This document shows positions 1-6,072 of a DNA stretch of 64,000 nt, piece after piece; position 1 is the first letter of the stretch; each line of letters opens with the position of its first letter. The position numbers were made by a program, and so were the translations under genes. The notes below the pieces were generated by a model. That model was not told the origin of the DNA, made no database searches, and saw nothing but the letters and a program-made list of their open reading frames with translations. Source of the DNA: Nereida ignava (GTDB taxonomy: Bacteria; Pseudomonadota; Alphaproteobacteria; Rhodobacterales; Rhodobacteraceae); contig NZ_CVPC01000007.1 in NCBI RefSeq assembly GCF_001049735.1, positions 1-64,000 of the forward strand, read 5' to 3'.

Positions 1-52
1 AAAACACATATTCTAAGTCTCATTCTCTTCCCTCCAACTTCACTTTTCTGAT

Positions 53-382
53 CTATGCTACGCTGATTTTTTTTGTCGCATTATAAACATCGCCATCGTC
101 GTCATACCAAGTGAAGGTGAACTCACCACTCTCTGGGACAATCGCTTCAAACTGAAAATACGGGTTCGTAGAAATGGCCGGCTCAAGTGCGACATCGATC
201 ACATTTTCGCCGTTAAATTCGGCCGTAAAGCGGTTGATAATCGACCTCGGAATAAGGTTACCGTCACCATCCTTACGCTGACCGCTTTCCATTTTGTGGC
301 TGATCAGTGTCTTGATTGTAATTGCCTCACCAGCTTCAGCTGTTTTGGGTACTTTCACCCGTGGTTTCACACCAGATGCCAT
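53..382 (-). CDS. soxZ: SoxZ, sulfur carrier partner protein
   Basis: Encodes a 109-residue SoxZ. In the periplasmic Sox pathway SoxZ pairs with SoxY, which carries sulfur intermediates on a C-terminal cysteine. The protein begins MASGVKPRVKVP and has the family's all-beta character, with a conserved HKMESGQRKD stretch and a C-terminal ETFxWxDDDG-like segment (here FTFTWYDDDGDVY). A longer upstream frame exists, but the ATG at 382 has a GGAG Shine-Dalgarno 7 to 8 bases upstream and gives the normal family length. It lies directly downstream of soxY; the next expected genes (soxA, B, C, D) would be past the left edge. It has no signal peptide, as expected, because SoxZ is co-exported with SoxY. 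Confidence 0.95.
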   Translation of the reverse strand: MASGVKPRVKVPKTAEAGEAITIKTLISHKMESGQRKDGDGNLIPRSIINRFTAEFNGENVIDVALEPAISTNPYFQFEAIVPESGEFTFTWYDDDGDVYNATKKISVA

Positions 383-444
383 ATTGTATCTCCTAGGTAT
401 ATTGTCAGCACCGCTGACAGTATGAATATTTGAAGTGCAGCCAA

Positions 445-861
445 TTAGCCGCCACAACCACCGATGGTCACTTTGACATTTGCCTTAGCCATCTGGAATG
501 ATCCGTCTTTCATCTCTGCAACAGCCACGACGTTCTGCGTTTTGGATAGTCGGATTCGTGTAGACGCTGTGCGCGACGCACTCAGCGCACCAAATTTGAA
601 GGTGGCAACGCTTGGAGTTGGGTTCCCATCAGCGAACAAAGTGATCGCAACAGCACCCGGAGCATCTATTTCTACGGGAACAGTGTTGCCATTCTCAGCA
701 ATTTCAGGGGCCGTTATGGAAATGCCGCCTTCGACAGCACCTGCGCCGCCTGTAAGAGCTGCAATTGCATCATCTGTCAGGCTTGCAAGGGCGGGAACTC
801 CTAAAAGACTAATGCTGCTAAACGTGCTTGCTGCGAGGAATTGTCTGCGAGTATAGCTCAT
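445..861 (-). CDS. soxY: SoxY, sulfur-carrying subunit
   Basis: Encodes a 138-residue SoxY, the carrier to which thiosulfate-derived sulfur is covalently bound during oxidation. The N-terminus has a twin-arginine signal (YTRRQFLAAS followed by a hydrophobic run), so export should be through Tat. The protein ends in the diagnostic flexible GGCGG tail, whose cysteine is the sulfur attachment site. The middle (about residues 45 to 130) has the beta-sandwich pattern shared with SoxZ. It lies between soxX and soxZ with short gaps (33 and 62 bases), so it is almost certainly in the same transcript. Confidence 0.96.
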   Translation of the reverse strand: MSYTRRQFLAASTFSSISLLGVPALASLTDDAIAALTGGAGAVEGGISITAPEIAENGNTVPVEIDAPGAVAITLFADGNPTPSVATFKFGALSASRTASTRIRLSKTQNVVAVAEMKDGSFQMAKANVKVTIGGCGG

Positions 862-894
862 GCTAGCTCCACTTTCTGGTAGTTTTAATCATCA

Positions 895-1350
895 TTAGAT
901 TTCATTGAGAGTCATAAGGTAGGCTACAACATCCTCAACCTGTTGCGCACTCAATATGCTTTTACCATCAAACTTTTTAAGTGGCCGCGTGTAGCCAGTA
1001 TCTTTATAAAACGCTGGCATAATAGTACCTTCAAACATCATTTTAGAGTTACTTACTATACCTCGAAGCTCAGCTTCAGACCAACGCTCAGCTACACCAT
1101 TTAATGGTGGACCAACCTGCCCATGAAAACTTTGCTCTGCAAGATCCTCATTTGCATGACAAGCAAGACAATTACCTAACTTGCGACTTGCGAAGACTTT
1201 CCTACCATTCTCAGCACTTCCAGCAGTATCCGTAAGGGCCGCACGCACCGCACCATCCTCATACATCACGCTTGAAGGCAGAACATCTTCAGCGGTAGCA
1301 ACCGTTGCAACCATTGTGGCTGCAAAGCCAATTGTAAAAATAGTTCTCAT
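895..1350 (-). CDS. soxX: SoxX, c-type cytochrome subunit of SoxAX
   Basis: Encodes a 151-residue SoxX, the small cytochrome c of the SoxAX complex that oxidatively couples thiosulfate to the SoxY cysteine. A Sec signal peptide is visible at residues 1 to about 20 (MRTIFTIGFAATMVATVATA). One haem motif CLACH occurs near residue 60, and the distal methionine is probably in GTIMPAFYKD. A C-terminal region around VEDVVAYLMTL fits the last helix of a cytochrome c fold. The ATG at 1350 is preceded by TAGGAGGCG. It is the first gene after the soxW-soxX gap, which holds a promoter and operator candidate. Confidence 0.95.
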   Translation of the reverse strand: MRTIFTIGFAATMVATVATAEDVLPSSVMYEDGAVRAALTDTAGSAENGRKVFASRKLGNCLACHANEDLAEQSFHGQVGPPLNGVAERWSEAELRGIVSNSKMMFEGTIMPAFYKDTGYTRPLKKFDGKSILSAQQVEDVVAYLMTLNEI

Positions 1351-1403
1351 GACGCCTCCTAGATGGAATCTAATTTTCCTAGGAGAGCTTATTGGATACT
1401 GAT

Positions 1404-1439
1404 ATTATAGCAAACATAAAATTCAAATATATGAATTTT
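1404..1439 (-). promoter_or_regulatory. soxX promoter with candidate SoxR operator
   Basis: In the 96-base soxW-soxX gap, the minus strand has a perfect TATAAT -10 hexamer (plus positions 1404 to 1409). Immediately upstream is a perfect inverted repeat with 8-bp arms, AAAATTCA (1418 to 1425) and TGAATTTT (1432 to 1439), separated by 6 bases. The repeat covers the -35 position. In Paracoccus, the ArsR-family repressor SoxR is known to bind the soxW-soxX gap, and AT-rich ATTCA/TGAAT palindromes are typical of ArsR-family sites. Assignment to SoxR is inferred from position and form; no soxR gene is seen beside this cluster. Confidence 0.6.
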
Positions 1440-1446
1440 TTACAAT

Positions 1447-2007
1447 TTACTGTTGTTCGGTAAATTTGCGAGCATGATATTTTTGGAAGGGCTCGTCTAA
1501 ACTGTACCCTTTCTCAAGAACCCACATGAGCATATTTTGTGTTGTCCAACGGCCAAACGCACCCGGCATACTTGCAACAGCAGCTTGAGAAGCAGAAGTC
1601 CCCGGCAATACCTCTTCTGGGAAGAAGTATATACTCGGGGTAAAGAGCGCGCCCCATTTTTTCACCATCTTTTTTTCTGGCAAAACATCCCCATCAAAAT
1701 CAGTGACCTCGACGTCGCCGAACATATTAATTTGAACAACATAAAAACTATCTTGAAGAATTTTTTCAATTTCTGGGATTATGAAAACCTCTTCATGCAT
1801 CTTACGGCAGTAAATACAGCCCTGCTGCTCAACTATCACCATTAAACGCTTACCTTCGACGTTCGCCTCAGCCAAATCCTCGTTCAAGTCTTTGAAAGTG
1901 TCTTGAATCCATGGCGCTTTATGTAAACCGTCATCCCCAACTGTCGCAGCATCAAGGGTTCCTACCAGTGAAGCCGCCATCAAAATACATACTATAATCT
2001 TCTTCAT
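1447..2007 (-). CDS. soxW: SoxW, periplasmic thioredoxin
   Basis: Encodes a 186-residue thioredoxin-fold protein with a signal peptide (MKKIIVCILMAASLVGTLDA) and an active-site motif GCIYCRKM near residue 60. SoxW is a periplasmic thiol-disulfide protein that takes electrons from the membrane protein SoxV to keep Sox components active. The ATG at 2007 is chosen because it starts the signal peptide directly; the frame stays open to 2043, overlapping the end of soxV. A conserved cis-proline region is present (LFTPSIYFF). It is followed downstream by the soxX promoter region. Confidence 0.9.
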   Translation of the reverse strand: MKKIIVCILMAASLVGTLDAATVGDDGLHKAPWIQDTFKDLNEDLAEANVEGKRLMVIVEQQGCIYCRKMHEEVFIIPEIEKILQDSFYVVQINMFGDVEVTDFDGDVLPEKKMVKKWGALFTPSIYFFPEEVLPGTSASQAAVASMPGAFGRWTTQNMLMWVLEKGYSLDEPFQKYHARKFTEQQ

Positions 2008-2021
2008 TTCGCACCTTTTTC

Positions 2022-2771
2022 TTAGCCTAATGTCTGAAACCATGGAATGAAATCGAGCATTAATTGAGCAACAAAATTCATTGAGTTAGTTGCGATCAGC
2101 AGGCCAAACATAATTAGCATGATGCCCATGACCTTCTCGACTACCCCTAGATGGCGTCTAAATTTTACTAGCCACTTCATGAAGGGTCCAATAAAAAAAG
2201 CCGCTAAAACAAAGGGCAGTGTCATACCAGTCCCATAAATAAATAGCAGCAATGCCCCCTGCCCAGTACTTTCTTGCCCTGCAGCCGTAAATAAAATTGC
2301 AGCCAAAACTGGTCCTACGCACGGCGTCCAGCCAAAGGCAAAAGCTAAGCCAAATAGGTAGGCTCCACCCAAACTGACTTTCGAGGAGCCTGCCTGATCT
2401 ACACGAAGTTGCCGATACAAAATGCTTATCTTTATTAAGCCTAAGAAGTGGAGCCCCATAGCACCGATAACTGCTGCTGCTGCCCATCGTAAAATATCAA
2501 AATAGTCACGAACCAAACCGCCAACAAAAGTAGCACTAGCTCCTAAACCAACGAAGACTGTTATAATTCCCAACGAAAATATGATTGCGGCGACAACAGC
2601 ACGTAGGCGGACGCTTGCTGAAATGGTAGCATCTTCTGAAATCTGATTGATACCAACACCAGCTAGATAGCTCAGATAAAATGGTACGATTGGAAGTATG
2701 CAAGGAGACAAGAATGAAAGAAAACCGGCGATTAATGCGCCTGAAACACTCAAATCAATCACCTGTAGCAC
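2022..2771 (-). CDS. soxV: SoxV, CcdA/DsbD-like membrane thiol transporter
   Basis: Encodes a 249-residue membrane protein of the CcdA/DsbD beta-domain family with about six transmembrane segments. It passes reducing equivalents from cytoplasmic thioredoxin across the membrane to SoxW. The two expected redox cysteines are present in the paired motifs FLSPCILPIVP (about residue 24) and GWTPCVGP (about residue 153). The start is a GTG at 2771; its first codons overlap the stop of a short frame upstream that may be the remains of soxS. SoxW follows with a gap of only 14 bases. Other CcdA proteins look similar, but the sox neighbours settle the name. Confidence 0.92.
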   Translation of the reverse strand: MLQVIDLSVSGALIAGFLSFLSPCILPIVPFYLSYLAGVGINQISEDATISASVRLRAVVAAIIFSLGIITVFVGLGASATFVGGLVRDYFDILRWAAAAVIGAMGLHFLGLIKISILYRQLRVDQAGSSKVSLGGAYLFGLAFAFGWTPCVGPVLAAILFTAAGQESTGQGALLLFIYGTGMTLPFVLAAFFIGPFMKWLVKFRRHLGVVEKVMGIMLIMFGLLIATNSMNFVAQLMLDFIPWFQTLG

Positions 2772-2908
2772 TCCTTTTGATATTCACCATCTTCTATTTG
2801 TTGTCGGTAAAATTGCTGATGGTCAATTAATAAGCGGAGTAGATACTGAAGTGTTGCTGAGCTTCCACTCCAACTCAGTGGGTGTAGCACTGGGTAATCC
2901 GCAGATAA
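2759..2908 (-). pseudogene. possible 3' remnant of soxS
   Basis: A 49-codon open stretch without a start codon ends at a TGA (2759 to 2761) inside the first codons of soxV, the kind of overlap expected of a translationally coupled upstream gene. It reads PVLHPLSWSGSS, then QYLLRLLIDHQQFYRQQIED and ends KECYR. In related sox clusters the order is soxR-soxS-soxV, so the C-terminus of SoxS is the natural guess. I cannot recognise SoxS residues with confidence, and the frame is closed upstream by stops, so the remainder of soxS and all of soxR are missing here. Confidence 0.3.
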
Positions 2909-3072
2909 TCACAGCACCACGTTTGCGTTAATTTAATGACAAAGGCGCACTCTCAAACACACACTTCCATAGACTTGTTGGTACGCCCTGCCATAGTGTT
3001 GCTGTGAGGAGCGGGACGTGCAGCAGCTGCGTGATGATACACATGTGATACTGGACGGCAAAGTGCGTGGTA

Positions 3073-3186
3073 TCGGCGTGAGCCTAGCCTGTAGACCTCA
3101 AGGTCGGTCTCTAACAGCCAGCCAGCCCACCAGAACACATCTGCGCGTGTGCGGGCGCGCGTGGCACAAGTGGCCAACTCGATCAA
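3073..3186. repeat. 114-bp repeat, left copy
   Basis: This segment matches 10257 to 10370 over exactly 114 bases with 13 mismatches and no gaps (about 89 percent identity). It begins TCGGCGTGAGCCTAGCCTG and ends GGCCAACTCGATCAA. A frame is open through both copies on the minus strand, but all nine differing codons change the amino acid, so protein coding under selection is unlikely. In both places the repeat lies about 80 to 100 bases before the 3' end of a tRNA or tRNA remnant, so it looks like the terminal segment of a family of integrative elements. This copy lies outside the current island. Confidence 0.75.
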
Positions 3187-3287
3187 TGATTAAACAAAAG
3201 TAGAACTCAAAGGGTGGATAATTGAGTGTATAAAAATATCCATAAATCCGTTAAATTATTGATAATAATATATATTTTATGATGAAA

Positions 3288-3332
3288 TGGTGCCCCACAC
3301 GGACTCGAACCGCGGACCTACTGACTGCTAGC
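3288..3332 (-). pseudogene. truncated tRNA, 3' half
   Basis: On the minus strand this reads as a tRNA 3' half: variable loop AGGTC, T-arm CGCGG-TTCGAGT-CCGTG (five pairs with one G-T), acceptor strand GTGGGGC, discriminator A and CCA. The segment where the anticodon and D arms should be does not fold, so the gene is broken. The acceptor strand would need a 5' partner GCCCCAC, which I do not see nearby. A tRNA 3' end of this kind is what integrases of tRNA-targeting elements duplicate, so this is best read as an old att scar from a different target tRNA. Confidence 0.55.
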
Positions 3333-3420
3333 AACGCGCGGTTGTCGAATTATTCATATATCCAGCACATCCAAAGGCCCCAGCTACGCGCGCGGGAGCG
3401 GATCTCTTAATTATTTTTAG

Positions 3421-3438
3421 GGGACACAATTAGGGACA
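3421..3438. repeat. paired GGGACA, 12-bp period
   Basis: GGGACA occurs at 3421 to 3426 and 3433 to 3438, twelve bases apart. The same 12-bp period is seen in the tandem GTGGGGGCGAAT pair beside the integrase start and in a similar pair near the right end of the island. Such closely spaced direct repeats next to attachment cores are typical arm-type integrase sites. The sequence differs from the other two pairs, so it could belong to another element. This is inference from spacing only. Confidence 0.35.
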
Positions 3439-3491
3439 GAAATATACCGTATAAAATATATCGTATTATTAACATCTACTTAAGGGATTTT

Positions 3492-3507
3492 AGTGGCGGA
3501 CCGAGGA
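3492..3507. repeat. left att-like repeat of the island
   Basis: The 16 bases AGTGGCGGACCGAGGA are identical to 10450 to 10465, where they cover the 3' end of the intact tRNA-Arg gene (CCA complement and acceptor strand). This is the direct repeat expected when a tyrosine integrase inserts an element into a tRNA 3' end. It marks the left limit of the island, and the integrase gene begins about 145 bases inside it. The duplicated core may be longer with mismatches, but exact identity stops after these 16 bases. Confidence 0.8.
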
Positions 3508-3628
3508 TCCGCATAACTTATATTCCAACATCTTCCACAGTTAACGCATAATATGCTTATTTTAATGCATATTGCCATTCCTATCATCTCTAACATTCCT
3601 TACAATACCCATGTGTTCCAAGATTTTT

Positions 3629-3652
3629 GTGGGGGCGAATGTGGGGGCGAAT
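3629..3652. repeat. tandem 12-bp repeat at integrase start
   Basis: GTGGGGGCGAAT occurs twice in direct tandem here and ends in the ATG of the integrase gene. A near copy, TGTGGGGGCTAA followed by TGTGGGGGCGCT, occurs at 10374 to 10397 inside the right end. These pairs at both ends are candidate arm-type sites for the N-terminal domain of the integrase. Binding over the start codon would also allow the integrase to repress its own synthesis. The repeat creates two extra in-frame starts (MWGRMWGRM), which are probably not the true start. Confidence 0.55.
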
Positions 3653-4868
3653 GGCTAAGAAACTTACAATCCAATATTTAAATTCACGACTTGAAGCTGG
3701 GCGGTATTATGACAGTTCAGGAACGGGTCTGCATATTCATGTAAGATCAAGTGGTTCGAAGAGCTGGTCGCAAAAGCTGCGCTTCCGTGGCAAGCAAATC
3801 GAGCTTGGGCTTGGCAGCTACCCCAGCGTCTCTCTTGCAGAAGCCCGTGAGTTAGCTGCGAAGAACAAGAAGCTGGCAGCAAGCGGTGAAAACCCACGAG
3901 TTGCACGGCGCGTACCTACTACGATACCGACGTTTGCCGAGGTCGCTGAAATCGTAATACGCCTCAAGCAATCGGAACTCTCAAACCCAAAACACAAAGC
4001 ACAATGGCGCTCCACGCTAGAAACCTATGCATTTCCGTTACTCGGGCACATGGCTGTTGACGAAATTACTGTGAATGACGTTCATCTCGCCTTGGAGCCG
4101 ATTTGGTCCAAAAAACCCGAAACTGCAGGAAGAGTTCGCGGCAGGATACAATCGGTCCTCGACTATGCCACCGTTAAGGGACATCGCTTAGGACCAAACC
4201 CTGCAATTTGGGGCGGGAACCTATCCATACTTCTCCCCGCAAAACCCAAGAGCAACAATCATCACCCAGCACTTCAACTTAAAGATGCACAGCGGTGGTG
4301 GCATGAACTGAAACGAAGAGATGGTATCGGCGCAAAAGCACTTATGCTTGTTACGCTGACAGGATCACGATCCAACGAAGTACGAGGCACGGATTGGTCT
4401 GAGTTTGAGCTTTATTCAGAAGATAAGGCTAAGGGGTCTGGCTTCTACGGTGAGTGGACAAGGCCGTTTGATCGCATGAAGGCCCGCGTCGAGCATCGCA
4501 TCCCCATAACCGGCCCTATTCTTGAGGCGCTGCATGCAAGCAAAACAAGTAGTGGGCTTGTTTTTAGGTCGCGTTCGGGCAGTCCTATCTCCGACATGAC
4601 AATGTCTGCCTTGATGAAACGCATGCACACTGCAGACGAAATTGGATTTGTTGACAAAGTCAGTAAACGCCCAGCGGTACCCCACGGCTTACGTTCGACT
4701 TACAGAGACTGGGTAGCTGAACACGGTCACTCTCGCGAGGCAGCGGAGTTGCAACTTGCTCATAAATTTGGCGGGGCTACCGAACACGCATACTACCGAA
4801 CAGATTTACTCGAACAACGCGCAGAGCTGATGAACAAATGGCATGCATTTTTGGAGGGAACGGGATGA
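3651..4868 (+). CDS. tyrosine integrase, P4-like with DUF4102 arm domain
   Basis: Encodes a tyrosine site-specific recombinase of about 405 residues that would insert and excise the island at tRNA-Arg. Residues 1 to about 85 form the DUF4102 arm-binding domain (RYYDSSGTGLHIHV, LGLGSYPSVSLAEARELA), 100 to 180 a core-binding domain, and the rest the catalytic domain. Likely catalytic residues are Arg240 (TGSRSNEVRG), His345 and Arg348 (HGLRSTYRDW), His371 (LAHKFG) and Tyr381 (HAYYRTD). All are present, so the enzyme looks active. Alternative starts at 3627 (TTG) and 3639 lie inside the 12-bp tandem repeat; I prefer 3651. The stop overlaps the next gene's ATG. It lies just inside the left att-like repeat. 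Confidence 0.95.
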   Translation: MAKKLTIQYLNSRLEAGRYYDSSGTGLHIHVRSSGSKSWSQKLRFRGKQIELGLGSYPSVSLAEARELAAKNKKLAASGENPRVARRVPTTIPTFAEVAEIVIRLKQSELSNPKHKAQWRSTLETYAFPLLGHMAVDEITVNDVHLALEPIWSKKPETAGRVRGRIQSVLDYATVKGHRLGPNPAIWGGNLSILLPAKPKSNNHHPALQLKDAQRWWHELKRRDGIGAKALMLVTLTGSRSNEVRGTDWSEFELYSEDKAKGSGFYGEWTRPFDRMKARVEHRIPITGPILEALHASKTSSGLVFRSRSGSPISDMTMSALMKRMHTADEIGFVDKVSKRPAVPHGLRSTYRDWVAEHGHSREAAELQLAHKFGGATEHAYYRTDLLEQRAELMNKWHAFLEGTG

Positions 4869-5377
4869 GTAAAAAACGTGTCCGAGGTCTTTTTGATATT
4901 GTCGGCTTGGCTGATGGCGAAGAGTGGGAGCTTGAGCCAAATAGCGAGGACTTTGTATTCGGTATGGGGATGGGGGCAACAGAAGACGCAACTCGCTGGG
5001 CATACAAAGGCTTTTGCTTGGAAGTAGGCCAGTCCATCAGAAAAATTGCGGCCAAGAATAGCGGTCGACCGCGTAAAGAAGCATATCAAAGCTACGACTG
5101 TCTGAGAGCACTCGTTATTTGGGAGCATGTTCAAAGGTACATTCCTAAAGAACTACGCTCTGGTATTACTAATCGTGCGCTGATCAAAATCATGCAAGAC
5201 GGCGAGGCAGCATACTCTCTAGGTGGCGTGCGGAATAGTTCTGAACTGTTCCCTAAAGCATCCGCTACAATAGAGACGTCACTGTCCCGCGGCCGCAAGG
5301 AGTTAAAGATTGACGAGAATTGGGAAAGTGAAGTTTGCGAAAAACTAATCGAAAGTTATCCGCAAACGACTGAGTAA
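4865..5377 (+). CDS. hypothetical island protein
   Basis: Encodes 170 residues beginning MSKKRVRGLFDIVGLADGEE. The ATG at 4865 overlaps the integrase stop and follows a GGAGGG ribosome binding site, so it is translationally linked to the integrase. The protein is soluble, with no signal peptide or membrane segment. A basic patch (NSGRPRKEAYQ) in the middle and an acidic N-terminal third are visible. I do not recognise a family. Position between integrase and AlpA suggests a role in element maintenance or control. A longer start at 4838 is less likely as it would run deep into the integrase. Confidence 0.7.
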   Translation: MSKKRVRGLFDIVGLADGEEWELEPNSEDFVFGMGMGATEDATRWAYKGFCLEVGQSIRKIAAKNSGRPRKEAYQSYDCLRALVIWEHVQRYIPKELRSGITNRALIKIMQDGEAAYSLGGVRNSSELFPKASATIETSLSRGRKELKIDENWESEVCEKLIESYPQTTE

Positions 5378-5430
5378 GAGCCAGAAGATACCCTTTCCAG
5401 CAGTGGCTAACTGGATCGAAGGAAAACCCA

Positions 5431-5619
5431 ATGGTTCCCACAATATTACGCCGAACTGAGCTGGAACAAAGGCTCGGTTTATCTCGCAGCTCTATCTACA
5501 AAATGATGGATGAAGGCGAATTTCCTCGCCCAGTCAGAATAGGTCGACGCGCTGTCGGTTGGCTGGCCGAAGACATCGAAAAATGGTTTGAGGCCATGCA
5601 GGGAGGTGTCAGCAGATGA
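5431..5619 (+). CDS. AlpA-family helix-turn-helix regulator / excisionase-like
   Basis: Encodes 62 residues of the AlpA/MerR-like winged HTH type: RRTELEQRLGLSRSSIYKMM is the HTH, followed by the family signature EFPRPVRIGRRAVGWLAEDI and a terminal EKWFEAM helix. AlpA proteins act as regulators or excisionase partners in P4-type prophages, satellites and tRNA islands, often activating integrase or excision. It ends in an ATGA overlap with the next gene. Length is normal for the family. Confidence 0.9.
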   Translation: MVPTILRRTELEQRLGLSRSSIYKMMDEGEFPRPVRIGRRAVGWLAEDIEKWFEAMQGGVSR

Positions 5620-5954
5620 CTAAAATACCCCCCACCCTGTCGCTAAAAGACGGGAGTACTTCACCACAGCCCTCTTCACGCATGGAGAGCGCGGACTACT
5701 ACGACGATGTGATCCTTCACCTCAGCCCTCGCTACCGCGTGATCACGTGCCGCGATTTGGCCCAGTGGATAATCCAAAAGAAAGAGGCGTCCCATGCAGG
5801 CCCTTGGCGAGGCGTCGGCTATCATACGTGTCGTGACAGCCTGATGCGGGCGTGTGGGAGCTTAAATCTGCTCTCAGCGACAGTAGAGGACCAGCTCCTC
5901 AACGCCCTTCCCGCTTCTTTCAGTGAATATGCAAAAGAGCGCACCTGCTCATAG
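5616..5954 (+). CDS. hypothetical island protein
   Basis: Encodes 112 residues, starting at an ATGA overlap with the AlpA gene. No signal peptide or membrane segment. The N-terminal 25 residues are polar and probably disordered; the core (ILHLSPRYRVITCRDLAQWI, then HTCRDSLMRACGSL) is compact with three cysteines. I do not recognise the family. It sits between the regulator and the primase-like gene, so a role in replication initiation or its control is possible but unproven. Confidence 0.65.
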   Translation: MTKIPPTLSLKDGSTSPQPSSRMESADYYDDVILHLSPRYRVITCRDLAQWIIQKKEASHAGPWRGVGYHTCRDSLMRACGSLNLLSATVEDQLLNALPASFSEYAKERTCS

Positions 5955-5957
5955 AAA

Positions 5958-5985
5958 AACCGCGCACTCCTGAAAGCACGCGGTT
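5958..5985. other. inverted repeat before primase-like gene
   Basis: AACCGCG (5958 to 5964) pairs with CGCGGTT (5979 to 5985) around a 14-base loop, just after the stop of the preceding gene. There is no T-run, so it is a weak terminator candidate. It could be an operator or an mRNA processing site separating the regulatory genes from the replication genes. Confidence 0.35.
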
Positions 5986-6072
5986 AGTTCAGTCCGACAA
6001 ATTTTTTAGAGAGCTTTGTCTGGCTAAACAATAGCATGTTTTTGGGTGTGTCTCAATCTTGGAGATTGTTTC

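Larger units (their letters stand above)
2909..3650. other. gene-free boundary between sox cluster and island
   Basis: No convincing gene lies in these 740 bases. They hold, in order, a 114-bp repeat (3073 to 3186), an AT-rich stretch (about 3190 to 3285), a truncated tRNA 3' half (3288 to 3332), a GGGACA pair at 12-bp spacing (3421 to 3438), the left att-like repeat (3492 to 3507) and a tandem 12-bp repeat at the integrase start (3629 to 3652). The pattern suggests repeated integration and decay at one hotspot. The open frames here are unsupported. Confidence 0.6.

Noticed and set aside
2953-3186. Minus-strand frame of 77 codons inside the left 114-bp repeat
   Set aside because: Compared with the right copy, all nine differing codons are replacements and none is silent, so there is no sign of protein selection.
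3627-3650. Longer integrase start giving MWGRMWGRM
   Set aside because: The extra residues come from translating a tandem 12-bp DNA repeat that also occurs non-coding at the right end of the island; the ATG at 3651 starts the recognisable domain.
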